A program made the translations under genes and the position numbers. Positions 1 through 5,667 of a stretch of 5,794 nucleotides of DNA are shown in pieces. The notes beneath the pieces are model-generated. The model had not been told where the DNA came from and did not search any database. It was given only the letters and a program-made list of their open reading frames with translations. Source of the DNA: a bacterium (GTDB lineage Bacteria > SZUA-79 > Acidulodesulfobacterales > Acidulodesulfobacteraceae). Positions within the stretch are counted from its first letter, which is position 1. Every line of letters begins with the position of its first letter. The stretch is from NCBI GenBank assembly GCA_021800745.1, contig JAJYYS010000101.1, positions 1 to 5,794 on the forward strand. The letters run 5' to 3'.

Positions 1-269
1 AAAGAGATTTTATGCTTATAGCCCATCATTTCGGAATTAAAAGAGCGGGTAAAAGCGAAGACGAATATGCCGCTGCTTTGATAGAAAAAATACAGGGAAT
101 ATTAGCGGCTTTAAATTTAAATATCGGGTTAAAAGACCTCGGCGTGGAGAAAAGCAAACTTGCTAAGATTGCCGGAGAAGCTTTTACTACGATGGGTTTT
201 GCCGTTCAGAACAATCCGGCGGAAGTCGGCGAAAAAGAAGTCTTAAAACTGCTTGAAGCAAGCTATTAA
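1..269 (+). CDS. Iron-containing alcohol dehydrogenase, C-terminal fragment (5' end outside window)
   Basis: The reading frame is already open at the left edge (codons begin at base 3, reading R-D-F before the first Met at 12), so this is the last 89 or so residues of a longer protein and not an 85-residue gene. The fragment matches the all-helical C-terminal end of group III iron-dependent alcohol dehydrogenases. It has a helix of the type LIAHHFGIK, then a helix ending in [16 protein letters not shown], and finally the typical terminal signature of an NP motif (NNPAEV) followed by an acidic-hydrophobic helix ending LLEASY. Family members are about 380-400 residues long and oxidise alcohols or reduce aldehydes with NAD(P)H and a bound Fe2+. 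The metal-binding Asp/His residues and the Rossmann-like half would lie upstream of the window, so metal and substrate cannot be judged. No Shine-Dalgarno precedes the Met at 12. The gene ends 41 bases before the chemoreceptor gene on the same strand, so co-transcription is possible. Confidence 0.85.
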   Translation, partial: RDFMLIAHHFGIKRAGKSEDEYAAALIEKIQGILAALNLNIGLKDLGVEKSKLAKIAGEAFTTMGFAVQNNPAEVGEKEVLKLLEASY

Positions 270-300
270 ATTTAATATTCAAAATTCAAAATTATTTTTT

Positions 301-306
301 AGGAGG
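301..306 (+). promoter_or_regulatory. Ribosome binding site of the chemoreceptor gene
   Basis: A perfect AGGAGG lies four bases before the ATG at 311. It fixes the start of the chemoreceptor. The 41 bases between the preceding stop and this ATG are nearly all A/T and show no convincing -35/-10 pair, so the promoter may lie further upstream, in or before the dehydrogenase gene. Confidence 0.85.
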
Positions 307-310
307 ATTT

Positions 311-2005
311 ATGTTTTCAACATTCAAATTAAGATTATATATCGCCGCGCTTGCGATGTTTATTATTTTTTTGATTTTAAATTTTTTCCTCTTAGGCTTT
401 ATAAGTAAAATAAAAAACCGTTCGTATATACAAGCCGTTTTAGGCTCTACCTCTATTTCACTGCTGAGGGTTGACAGAGATGCCGCCAATCTAATATATC
501 TAACTAAACTTAGGGAATCTAATCTTAAAATTGCCGAACTTACTAAAAAAACATATGATACCGCATCTATAGATAAAAAAATAAACGGCTTGGTAAATAA
601 AATTAAATCATACAGAAAAAATAATATAATTGCTATAAACGGTTTTTATTCCGGGTTTCAAAGGGAGCATTTTAAAAAACTTTTTGGAATAAAAAAAGGT
701 TTAATAAAAAGACCGGACAGTTTAAAAAATCAGGCGGCTAAAGAAAAAATGGCCGAACTTAATCAAATTATGTCCGAATATAGACCTAACATGGCTAAAC
801 TATTAAAAAATCCGCGAAAAGAAGGATTAACGGCAAGGCCGGAATATTTTAACGCCAATATCGATAAGATTATAAAACTGTTGGATTTCGACAGGTACGC
901 AATGTCTTCCGGCATGAGCAAAAAGATTCATTTTCTATTCGATTTGTTTATTACGGCACCGCTTTTTATGCTTATAGCTCTTTTATCGGTTAGTTATTAT
1001 TTTAAAAAATTTTTAATAGACGAACTTGAAATAGCCATCAGGAAAGTCAAAGACGTGGCGGGCGGAGATTTATCTTCAAAAATAAAAGTCAACGTAAATC
1101 CCAAAAACGAGATAGGAAGATTAATTAATCTTGTGAATACGCTTATAGAATCTTTTTCGGGCAACGTAAAGTCTATCAATAACGCAGCAAATTCTATTTC
1201 CGGGCAGGGTGAAGAGCTTAACCATTCCTCAAAAGAGCTGGAAAAAAATCTTGAAAATATGAGGCAAAACAGTTCTTCTATAATAGAATCTATAAAGCAA
1301 ATTACGTCGGCTATCATGGAAGTGGCTAAAAATTCCAACTCCGGGGCGCATGAAGCCGACCGCACCCAGAAAGCCACTGAAGAAGGATACGAAGCCGTTC
1401 AAAACGTCATTAAAGAGATAAATTCTATCGAGGCCGCAGTCGATAACACGTCTTCGGTGATGGAAGAACTTGGTGCGTCCTCGCAAAAAATAGGCGATAT
1501 CATCGCCGTCATCGATGAAATTGCCGACCAGACGAACCTGTTGGCTCTTAACGCCGCCATAGAAGCCGCAAGGGCGGGGGAACAAGGGAGAGGGTTTGCC
1601 GTAGTCGCCGACGAGGTAAGGAAATTAGCCGAAAGAACTTCGAAAGCCACAAAAGAAATTACCGCAACCATAACATTTATTCAGGACGACACGGCAAAAG
1701 CTATCGACTCGATGCTTAAAGGAAAAAATAAGGTAAAAAATGGGGTCGATGTAGCAAAAAAAGCCGGAGAAAGGATAGAAGCCATAAAAGAGCTGACGAA
1801 TAAACTTAAAGATATGATTACCCAGATAGCGACAGCCGCCGAGGAACAATCTACCGCCGCCGAGGAAATCTCGGCTTCTTCCGATTTAATCCTAAAGGCT
1901 CAGGAAGCTACATCCGCCAGCACCAATCAGATTCAGATAAGTTCTCAGGAGTTATCGAACCTTGCTTCATTATTGACAAAAAATATAAGCATTTTTAAAT
2001 TATGA
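311..2005 (+). CDS. Methyl-accepting chemotaxis protein, transmembrane, with unassigned sensor domain
   Basis: This is a 564-residue chemoreceptor that would sit in the inner membrane, in arrays with CheW and CheA, and control kinase activity in response to a ligand. The order of parts is: transmembrane helix 1 at about residues 9-31; a periplasmic, mainly helical and lysine-rich sensor region at about 32-207 that I cannot assign to a family; transmembrane helix 2 at about 212-231; a HAMP domain at about 232-285 ([18 protein letters not shown] as its second helix); and the cytoplasmic signalling hairpin to the C-terminus. The hairpin tip is canonical (D406[10 protein letters not shown] to E424-Q-G-R-G-F429, then [10 protein letters not shown]). 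Likely methylation segments are [11 protein letters not shown] and [12 protein letters not shown]. About 140 residues follow the tip and a similar number precede it back to HAMP, which would fit the 40-heptad class (inference). The protein ends ISIFKL with no NWETF-like CheR/CheB tether. No che genes are present nearby. The start is fixed by an AGGAGG. Confidence 0.95.
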   Translation: MFSTFKLRLYIAALAMFIIFLILNFFLLGFISKIKNRSYIQAVLGSTSISLLRVDRDAANLIYLTKLRESNLKIAELTKKTYDTASIDKKINGLVNKIKSYRKNNIIAINGFYSGFQREHFKKLFGIKKGLIKRPDSLKNQAAKEKMAELNQIMSEYRPNMAKLLKNPRKEGLTARPEYFNANIDKIIKLLDFDRYAMSSGMSKKIHFLFDLFITAPLFMLIALLSVSYYFKKFLIDELEIAIRKVKDVAGGDLSSKIKVNVNPKNEIGRLINLVNTLIESFSGNVKSINNAANSISGQGEELNHSSKELEKNLENMRQNSSSIIESIKQITSAIMEVAKNSNSGAHEADRTQKATEEGYEAVQNVIKEINSIEAAVDNTSSVMEELGASSQKIGDIIAVIDEIADQTNLLALNAAIEAARAGEQGRGFAVVADEVRKLAERTSKATKEITATITFIQDDTAKAIDSMLKGKNKVKNGVDVAKKAGERIEAIKELTNKLKDMITQIATAAEEQSTAAEEISASSDLILKAQEATSASTNQIQISSQELSNLASLLTKNISIFKL

Positions 2006-2014
2006 CGGCGTGAG

Positions 2015-2091
2015 TGGTGCGCCCAGAGGGATTCGAACCCCCGGCCTGCAGATTCGTAGTCTGACGCTCTATCCAGCTGAGCTATGGGCGC
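2015..2091 (-). tRNA. tRNA-Arg (anticodon ACG)
   Basis: Read on the minus strand, this folds as a complete cloverleaf. It has a perfect 7-bp acceptor stem (GCGCCCA/TGGGCGC), a GCTC/GAGC D stem, anticodon loop CTACGAA with ACG at 2055-2057, a GGGGG/CCCTC T stem with loop TTCGAAT, discriminator A, and an encoded CCA at 2015-2017. A34 is expected to be edited to inosine by TadA, so that the tRNA reads CGU, CGC and CGA. The top pair of the anticodon stem (27-43) is a U-C mismatch. The 3' end lies nine bases from the stop codon of the convergent chemoreceptor gene. Confidence 0.97.
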
Positions 2092-2153
2092 TTGTAGATT
2101 TGCAATATGGCAAAAATCGAGGTTAAGGCGGTTATATCGTTAGCGTGCTTGTT

Positions 2154-2159
2154 ATTATA
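2154..2159 (-). promoter_or_regulatory. Candidate -10 box for tRNA-Arg(ACG)
   Basis: A perfect TATAAT on the minus strand lies about 62 bases before the mature tRNA 5' end and would give a leader of about 55 bases for RNase P to remove. No good -35 hexamer stands 16-18 bases upstream; the sequence there is AT-rich only. The surroundings are so rich in A and T that a chance match is possible. Confidence 0.4.
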
Positions 2160-2174
2160 TTACTTACTTTATAA

Positions 2175-2203
2175 TTGATTTTATATTATTAATTATATAT
2201 AAT
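2175..2203 (+). promoter_or_regulatory. Sigma70-type promoter for tRNA-Arg(CCT)
   Basis: TTGATT at 2175-2180 and a perfect TATAAT at 2198-2203 are separated by the ideal 17 bases. Transcription would begin near 2210, leaving a leader of about 57 bases before the tRNA at 2267. The 175 bases between the two tRNA genes contain no plausible protein gene. They appear to be a divergent promoter region, with this promoter and the minus-strand -10 candidate lying back to back. Confidence 0.65.
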
Positions 2204-2266
2204 AGTTCGGCATAACGCAAATTAAATAATCATTTTTTGCCGTTTTACATCATTCACTTTTTACCT

Positions 2267-2343
2267 GCCCCCGTAGCTCAGTAGGATAGAGCAGAGGTTT
2301 CCTAAACCTTTGGTCATCGGTTCGATTCCGGTCGGGGGCACCA
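2267..2343 (+). tRNA. tRNA-Arg (anticodon CCT)
   Basis: This is a complete cloverleaf: perfect 7-bp acceptor stem (GCCCCCG/CGGGGGC), GCTC/GAGC D stem, anticodon stem GAGGT/ACCTT closed by a G-U pair around loop TTCCTAA, anticodon CCT at 2301-2303, and T loop TTCGATT on stem ATCGG/CCGGT. Discriminator A and an encoded CCA follow at 2340-2343. It reads the AGG arginine codon. It is transcribed away from the tRNA-Arg(ACG) gene and towards the end of the minus-strand operon, whose last stop codon lies 38 bases beyond. Confidence 0.97.
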
Positions 2344-2381
2344 CGATTATATTATAATTAAATTTAATAAACAGCGTTGCC

Positions 2382-2726
2382 CTATTTTTGTGACGTATTG
2401 CTCTCTATATCCATAAGAACTGAAATAAGTTCGGCATAAGCCCATATCAATAAAAATACCAATATCGTCACTATAATACCGCCGAACAAAGAGAAGAAAA
2501 ACGACGAAAGCGCAGACCCGAAATTAAATCTGCCCGCCCCGAACATTTCCGCCATTTTTCCCGCCTCATCCGCCCATACAAACGACATAATTAAAGTGCC
2601 GATTAAACCCACTACAAGATAAATTATGGCGATAATTTTTAAAATAAATGCGATAAGGGAAAGCGCAGGGTATTTCGAATCATTTTTTAAGGTTCCCTTA
2701 ATTTTAAAATAAGAAATGTAATTCAT
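2382..2726 (-). CDS. Small two-helix membrane protein of unknown function
   Basis: This 114-residue protein has two clear hydrophobic helices, at about residues 22-50 and 71-97. They are joined by a short loop with charged and Gly-rich stretches (ADEAGKMAEMFGAGR). A short N-terminal segment leads into YPAL at the first helix, and the tail after helix 2 reads ELISVLMDIESNT. The pattern of a YPAL-type entry to helix 1 and an acidic exit (AELI..L.DIE.NT) recalls a widespread group of uncharacterised bacterial membrane proteins, but I cannot name the family or a function. There is no cleavable signal peptide and no catalytic motif. A GGGAGG at 2732-2737, five bases before the ATG, supports the start. 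It is the last gene of the operon, 26 bases after the nitroreductase stop codon. No GC-rich hairpin with a T run follows it. Confidence 0.8.
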   Translation of the reverse strand: MNYISYFKIKGTLKNDSKYPALSLIAFILKIIAIIYLVVGLIGTLIMSFVWADEAGKMAEMFGAGRFNFGSALSSFFFSLFGGIIVTILVFLLIWAYAELISVLMDIESNTSQK

Positions 2727-2752
2727 AGATACCTCCCAAATTATAAATATAA

Positions 2753-3415
2753 TTATTCATAAAATCTTAATATATTATCCACCGCGGTTCTTGCCGTTTT
2801 TATATTATTTATAGGGCTTTCCTTTTTATAATATCCTATCGTAATGCCTAAAAGAAATTTTTCGCTGTTTCCGAGATTAAAAGCTTCTCTTAAAATATCC
2901 GGATATCTGACTAAATATGCCTGCGGACAAGCACCTAATCCAAGATCGTGAGCGGTCAAAAGAATATTTTGAACAAACATTCCGCAATCCAGAGTGGACC
3001 AGTGCCCCAATTTCTCGTTCATATATACGAAAATTGCGGTTTCCGAACCAAAAAAAAGATAATTATTCAGCGATATTTCTCTCCTTTTCTCTTCGTCGTC
3101 CCTTGAAATGCCGAGAAATTCATATCTTTGCTTTCCCGTTTCGAAAATATTTTTAGACTGTTCCTCCGGCCAGAATTCCGGAAAAGGAAAATCGGGACTT
3201 CCTTGACTACCGTCCCGCGCCAGTTTATAAATTTTTCCTTTGATAAACTCTGATGTTTTTCCGGTCGAAACCGCAACTTTCCAAGGTTGAGAATTAGCCC
3301 ACGATGGCGCATGAGAAGAAGTTTCGATTAATTTAATGAGCAAATCTTTAGGTACGGGTATGTTTTTAAAATCCCTTTTAGAAGAACGGTTCATAATACA
3401 TTCTGTTAATTCCAT
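2753..3415 (-). CDS. Nitroreductase-family FMN-dependent oxidoreductase
   Basis: This 220-residue protein has the fold signatures of the FMN-binding nitroreductase family. The N-terminal phosphate-contact motif RSSKRDF is at residues 10-16. The FMN/dimer motif HAPSWANSQPW at 35-45 has a Trp where many relatives have Gly. The central part contains a Phe/Pro-rich loop (PDFPFPEFWPEE), a helix with DCGMFVQNILLTAHDLGLGACPQ, and the closing strand GITIGYY. The length is normal. Such enzymes are cytoplasmic homodimers that pass two electrons from NAD(P)H to nitroaromatics, quinones, flavins or other acceptors. The PSW.N.QPW form resembles a subgroup that includes nitrobenzoate reductases, but the natural substrate cannot be read from sequence. 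An AGAGGGGG seven bases before the ATG supports the start. The gene begins 21 bases after the panB stop codon, so it is probably in the same operon. A redox-stress or detoxification role is inference. Confidence 0.9.
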   Translation of the reverse strand: MELTECIMNRSSKRDFKNIPVPKDLLIKLIETSSHAPSWANSQPWKVAVSTGKTSEFIKGKIYKLARDGSQGSPDFPFPEFWPEEQSKNIFETGKQRYEFLGISRDDEEKRREISLNNYLFFGSETAIFVYMNEKLGHWSTLDCGMFVQNILLTAHDLGLGACPQAYLVRYPDILREAFNLGNSEKFLLGITIGYYKKESPINNIKTARTAVDNILRFYE

Positions 3416-3436
3416 TTATTTGCCCCCTCTTTCCTC

Positions 3437-4234
3437 TTATTTGTATATGTTTTCTTCAGCCGGAAACGCTCCGCTTTTAACTTCTTCTTTATATGTTTTT
3501 AATCCGTCTATTAGTATAGAACGCGAATCTGTAAATTTCTTGACGAATTTAGGCGGCTTTTGAGACAGCATTCCGACGGCATCGTAAAATACCAGAACCT
3601 GACCGTCGGTAAACCTCCCCGCGCCTATGCCTATTGTGGGAATTTTTATATTATTCTGAACGCTTAATGCCGCTTCTTCCGGCATTGCTTCCAATACTAT
3701 CATAAACGCGCCCGCATCTTCCAAGGCTTTAGCGTCGTCAACAAGCTTTTCTATCTGCGGTTCTATTTTGCCCTGAACCTTATATCCTCCAAGTACGTTA
3801 ATAAATTGAGGCATAAGCCCTATATGCCCGATTACGGGAATACCGTTCTCAACCAGCCTTTTAACGGTACCGGCGATAACTTTTCCTCCTTCGGTTTTAA
3901 CAGCATTGACTCCGCTTTCTTTAAGTATTCTGCCTGCATTCATTAAAGCCTGTTCCGCATTTACCTGATAAGACATAAAAGGCATATCGCATGCGGTAAA
4001 CACGTCTTTTAAAGCATTCTTAACGATTTTTGCATGATAAATCATTTCTTCCAAGGTAGCGCTTATAGTATTATCTTTCCCCTGAACGGTAGTCGCAAGA
4101 GAATCTCCGACCAGAACTATGTCAACGCCGGCTTCTCCCGCAATACCCGCCTGAACAAAATCATAAGCGGTTATCATTGCGATTTTTTCGCCGTTTAGTT
4201 TCATTTTAATAAAATCGTCTATTCCTTTAGGCAT
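3437..4234 (-). CDS. panB: 3-methyl-2-oxobutanoate hydroxymethyltransferase (ketopantoate hydroxymethyltransferase)
   Basis: PanB transfers a hydroxymethyl group from 5,10-methylenetetrahydrofolate to 2-oxoisovalerate to give ketopantoate, the first committed step of pantothenate and CoA synthesis. It acts as a cytoplasmic decamer of TIM barrels. The 265 residues match the family's usual length (264 in E. coli) and all landmark motifs are present. These are ITAYD (21-25), LVGDSLA with metal ligand D44, DMPFMSY with metal ligand D83, VKTEGG with K113 and E115, the substrate histidine in GHIGLMPQ (H137), GGYKVQG (149-155), catalytic E182 in LEAMPEE, and GIGAG..TDGQVLVF..AVGM near the end. C82 stands where Ala or Gly is more usual. 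panC and panD are not in the window. The ATG at 4234 aligns with the family's start, yet no Shine-Dalgarno precedes it (the upstream bases read AACCTTACTAATT). Expression may depend on translation of the acyltransferase gene, which ends 23 bases upstream. Confidence 0.96.
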   Translation of the reverse strand: MPKGIDDFIKMKLNGEKIAMITAYDFVQAGIAGEAGVDIVLVGDSLATTVQGKDNTISATLEEMIYHAKIVKNALKDVFTACDMPFMSYQVNAEQALMNAGRILKESGVNAVKTEGGKVIAGTVKRLVENGIPVIGHIGLMPQFINVLGGYKVQGKIEPQIEKLVDDAKALEDAGAFMIVLEAMPEEAALSVQNNIKIPTIGIGAGRFTDGQVLVFYDAVGMLSQKPPKFVKKFTDSRSILIDGLKTYKEEVKSGAFPAEENIYK

Positions 4235-4257
4235 AATTAGTAAGGTTTAAGTTTTTT

Positions 4258-5202
4258 TTATAATCCGGCTTTGTACTCTAAAAATTTAGAATAATTCTCC
4301 GAAACAATAGAAGCAAAAGCGGCGGAATATAATCTTGCCTCTACATTATCCGACCTTGAAGTAAGCACGACCGGAATTTTAAGTCCGACGACTACCCCTG
4401 CTACTTTTGCTCCGGCCAGATATTCCAGGTCTTTAAACAGTATATTACCGGATTCTATATTCGGCACTACGATTATATCGGCATCTCCGGATACCTCGCT
4501 TTGTATTCCTTTTTCAACCGCCGCTTTTTTTGAGATTACGTTATCGAAGGCAAGCGGACCGTCCACTATCCCTCCGGTAATTTGTCCTCTTTCCGCCATT
4601 TTAGAAATAACTGCGGCATCTAAAGTCGAAATTATTTTAGGATTTACCGTTTCTACGGCGGATAGCATAGCGGCTTTAGGTCGCTTGATGCCGAGCATTA
4701 TGCATACGTCTATCGCATTTTGAAGTATTTGTGCTTTTTGCGTAATATCCGGATTAATGTTAATTGCGGCATCGGTTATGGATATTAATTTTTTATAGGT
4801 TTTGATTTCCATCAAAAATATATGCGAAACAAACCTATTGGTCCTTAAACCGTTTTCCGCATGGAGAAGCTGGTGCATTAATACATCCGTATGAATATGC
4901 CCTTTTATTATTATATCTATTTTTTTCTCTGACGCAAGTTTAACGGCGATATAGGCGGCATTTGCATCGTTTTCGGCATCTATTATTTCAATATCTTTTG
5001 AATTAAAGCCGTTTAAGCGGATGTTTTTAAGAAGTGAAAGTATTTTATTTTTATTTCCTATTAATTTAGGAATTATTAAGCGGTTTTTATAAGACTTAAG
5101 TATGCCCTCAATGACAAGATTTTCCTCTGCAACAACCACTGCCGCTCTTTTAGGAGAAAACAATCCTGCCTTTTCAATCAAATCGTTTAATTTTTTCAGC
5201 AT
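4258..5202 (-). CDS. Phosphate acetyl/butyryltransferase family protein
   Basis: This 314-residue enzyme belongs to the PTA/PTB family, which reversibly exchanges CoA for phosphate on short acyl groups (acyl-CoA + Pi to acyl-phosphate + CoA). Motifs in order are KGHIHTD at about 100-106, SHIFLME at 126-132, ITDAAIN at 142-148, KRPKAAMLSAVE ending at 184, VDGPLAFDN at 213-221, GDADIIVVPNIESGN at 239-253, and GLKIPVVLTSRSD near the C-terminus. Its length and the GHIHTD form look more like phosphate butyryltransferase and related branched or short-chain enzymes than like classic acetate-type Pta, so the acyl chain is uncertain. No acetate or butyrate kinase gene is in the window, although such a partner would be needed to make ATP. 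The ATG at 5202 is chosen. An in-frame TTG at 5220 would add six residues (reading R-Q-T-F-S after the initiator), but neither start has a Shine-Dalgarno. The gene follows the Asn/Gln-rich gene by 23 bases and precedes panB by 23 bases. Confidence 0.92.
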   Translation of the reverse strand: MLKKLNDLIEKAGLFSPKRAAVVVAEENLVIEGILKSYKNRLIIPKLIGNKNKILSLLKNIRLNGFNSKDIEIIDAENDANAAYIAVKLASEKKIDIIIKGHIHTDVLMHQLLHAENGLRTNRFVSHIFLMEIKTYKKLISITDAAININPDITQKAQILQNAIDVCIMLGIKRPKAAMLSAVETVNPKIISTLDAAVISKMAERGQITGGIVDGPLAFDNVISKKAAVEKGIQSEVSGDADIIVVPNIESGNILFKDLEYLAGAKVAGVVVGLKIPVVLTSRSDNVEARLYSAAFASIVSENYSKFLEYKAGL

Positions 5203-5225
5203 TGAAAATGTCTGACGCAAAAAAA

Positions 5226-5549
5226 CTAAACGATTTTGCTTAATAAATTACCGCTTTGATTGGCGCCTATGGTAACGGGCTGTCCGCCGTTATTATACTG
5301 ATTTTGGCTAGCCGCATTACCGTTAGACTGAAGATTTTGCACGCTCTGATTGAGATTCGCCGTTGACTGGTTAAGAGCATCTATCATACCTTGATTAAGA
5401 GTATTAACTGTATTTAACGCTAATGCCGCAGTTTTGTCGGCAGCATCGTTCGGACCGGATATATTTTGATATTGACCTTTATTGGCATCGGCTTGATTGC
5501 TTTGAAAAAGCTGGGAAGCCTTAGGATTGCCGTTTATTCCCTGAATCAT
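5226..5549 (-). CDS. Asn/Gln-rich small protein of unknown function, first gene of the operon
   Basis: This 107-residue protein is one I do not recognise. Its composition is extreme: 20 Asn and 15 Gln (about one third), many Ala and Ser, four Lys, four Asp, and no Glu, Arg, His, Cys or Trp. There is no signal peptide and no transmembrane helix. The central part, about residues 40-75, has a heptad-like pattern with L45, V48, M55, L59, L66 and L73 on one face and LNQ occurring three times (51, 59 and 66), so a short amphipathic or coiled-coil helix is likely. The flanks (1-38 and 76-100) look disordered. Reality of the gene is supported by an ideal AAGGAGG eight bases before the ATG, a promoter just upstream, and its position 23 bases before the acyltransferase gene. 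Structural, assembly or surface-associated roles are all possible. A distant tie to Reb-type proteins was considered but is not supported. Confidence 0.78.
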   Translation of the reverse strand: MIQGINGNPKASQLFQSNQADANKGQYQNISGPNDAADKTAALALNTVNTLNQGMIDALNQSTANLNQSVQNLQSNGNAASQNQYNNGGQPVTIGANQSGNLLSKIV

Positions 5550-5557
5550 TGTAATTC

Positions 5558-5564
5558 CCTCCTT
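5558..5564 (-). promoter_or_regulatory. Ribosome binding site of the Asn/Gln-rich gene
   Basis: AAGGAGG lies eight bases before the ATG at 5549, close to ideal in sequence and distance. It is the strongest such site in the window and argues that this unusual small gene is translated at a high rate. The next two genes of the operon have none. Confidence 0.85.
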
Positions 5565-5600
5565 TTAAAACAGTTATTAACGCTAAAGCTACTTCTTATT

Positions 5601-5631
5601 TTTATAATATCACAAAAATAGATATTGTCAA
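5601..5631 (-). promoter_or_regulatory. Sigma70-type promoter of the five-gene operon
   Basis: On the minus strand a perfect TTGACA (5626-5631) is followed after 16 bases by TATTAT (5604-5609), or after 19 bases by TATAAA (5601-5606). Transcription would start at about 5597 or slightly below, giving a leader of roughly 45-50 bases before the ATG at 5549. That leader contains the ribosome binding site and no strong hairpin. It is the only good promoter upstream of the operon. Read-through from the rubrerythrin gene is also possible, because no intrinsic terminator is visible between them. Confidence 0.7.
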
Positions 5632-5641
5632 ATTTTTTGCG

Positions 5642-5667
5642 TTTTATTTTACGTATTTTATTTTACG
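5642..5667. repeat. Two direct copies of a 12-base AT-rich element
   Basis: TTTTATTTTACG occurs at 5642-5653 and again at 5656-5667, separated by TA, so the period is 14 bases. The second copy overlaps the last codons and stop of the rubrerythrin gene. The pair lies about 10-35 bases upstream of the TTGACA of the operon promoter, where an AT-rich UP element or an activator site could sit. In such AT-rich DNA it may also be chance. Confidence 0.4.

Noticed and set aside
277..293. Tandem ATTCAAA heptamer before the chemoreceptor gene
   Set aside because: Only two copies plus three bases, in AT-rich intergenic DNA. Such repeats are common by chance and no regulator is implied.
292..489. 65-codon minus-strand open frame across the start of the chemoreceptor gene
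   Set aside because: It overlaps the first membrane helix codons antisense and spans the AT-rich intergenic region. It has no supporting translation signal.
997..1849. Four overlapping minus-strand open frames of 74-126 codons inside the chemoreceptor gene
   Set aside because: They lie opposite a clear coding region with strong family motifs, have no ribosome binding sites of note, and encode no recognisable protein. They are mirror frames of the Ala/Glu-rich helical hairpin.
2097..2118. Imperfect hairpin GATTTGC/GCAAAAATC just upstream of tRNA-Arg(ACG)
   Set aside because: It has only five continuous base pairs plus a bulge and no T run on either strand. It may be a leader structure, but the support is too weak to annotate.
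2208..2242. Inverted repeat CGGCA/TGCCG in the leader of tRNA-Arg(CCT)
   Set aside because: A five-base stem with a 25-base AT-rich loop is too weak and has a competing pairing, so it was not called as a regulatory structure.
2015..2343. tRNA genes as a possible integration site of a mobile element
   Set aside because: No integrase gene, no duplicated tRNA 3' end and no foreign gene cargo is present in the window.
2357..2368. Perfect 12-base palindrome ATTAAATTTAAT between tRNA-Arg(CCT) and the operon end, considered as a terminator
   Set aside because: It is all A/T, has no loop and no following T run, so it would not form a stable terminator hairpin.
2917..3563. Open frames on both strands overlapping the nitroreductase and the 3' end of panB
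   Set aside because: They are in alternative frames of two well-supported enzymes and show no family signature.
5226..5549. Possible RebB-like (killing trait) protein
   Set aside because: Ala/Asn/Gln richness and small size are similar, but the conserved Gly-x-Leu-Tyr-Gln type core and the typical reb gene cluster are not seen.
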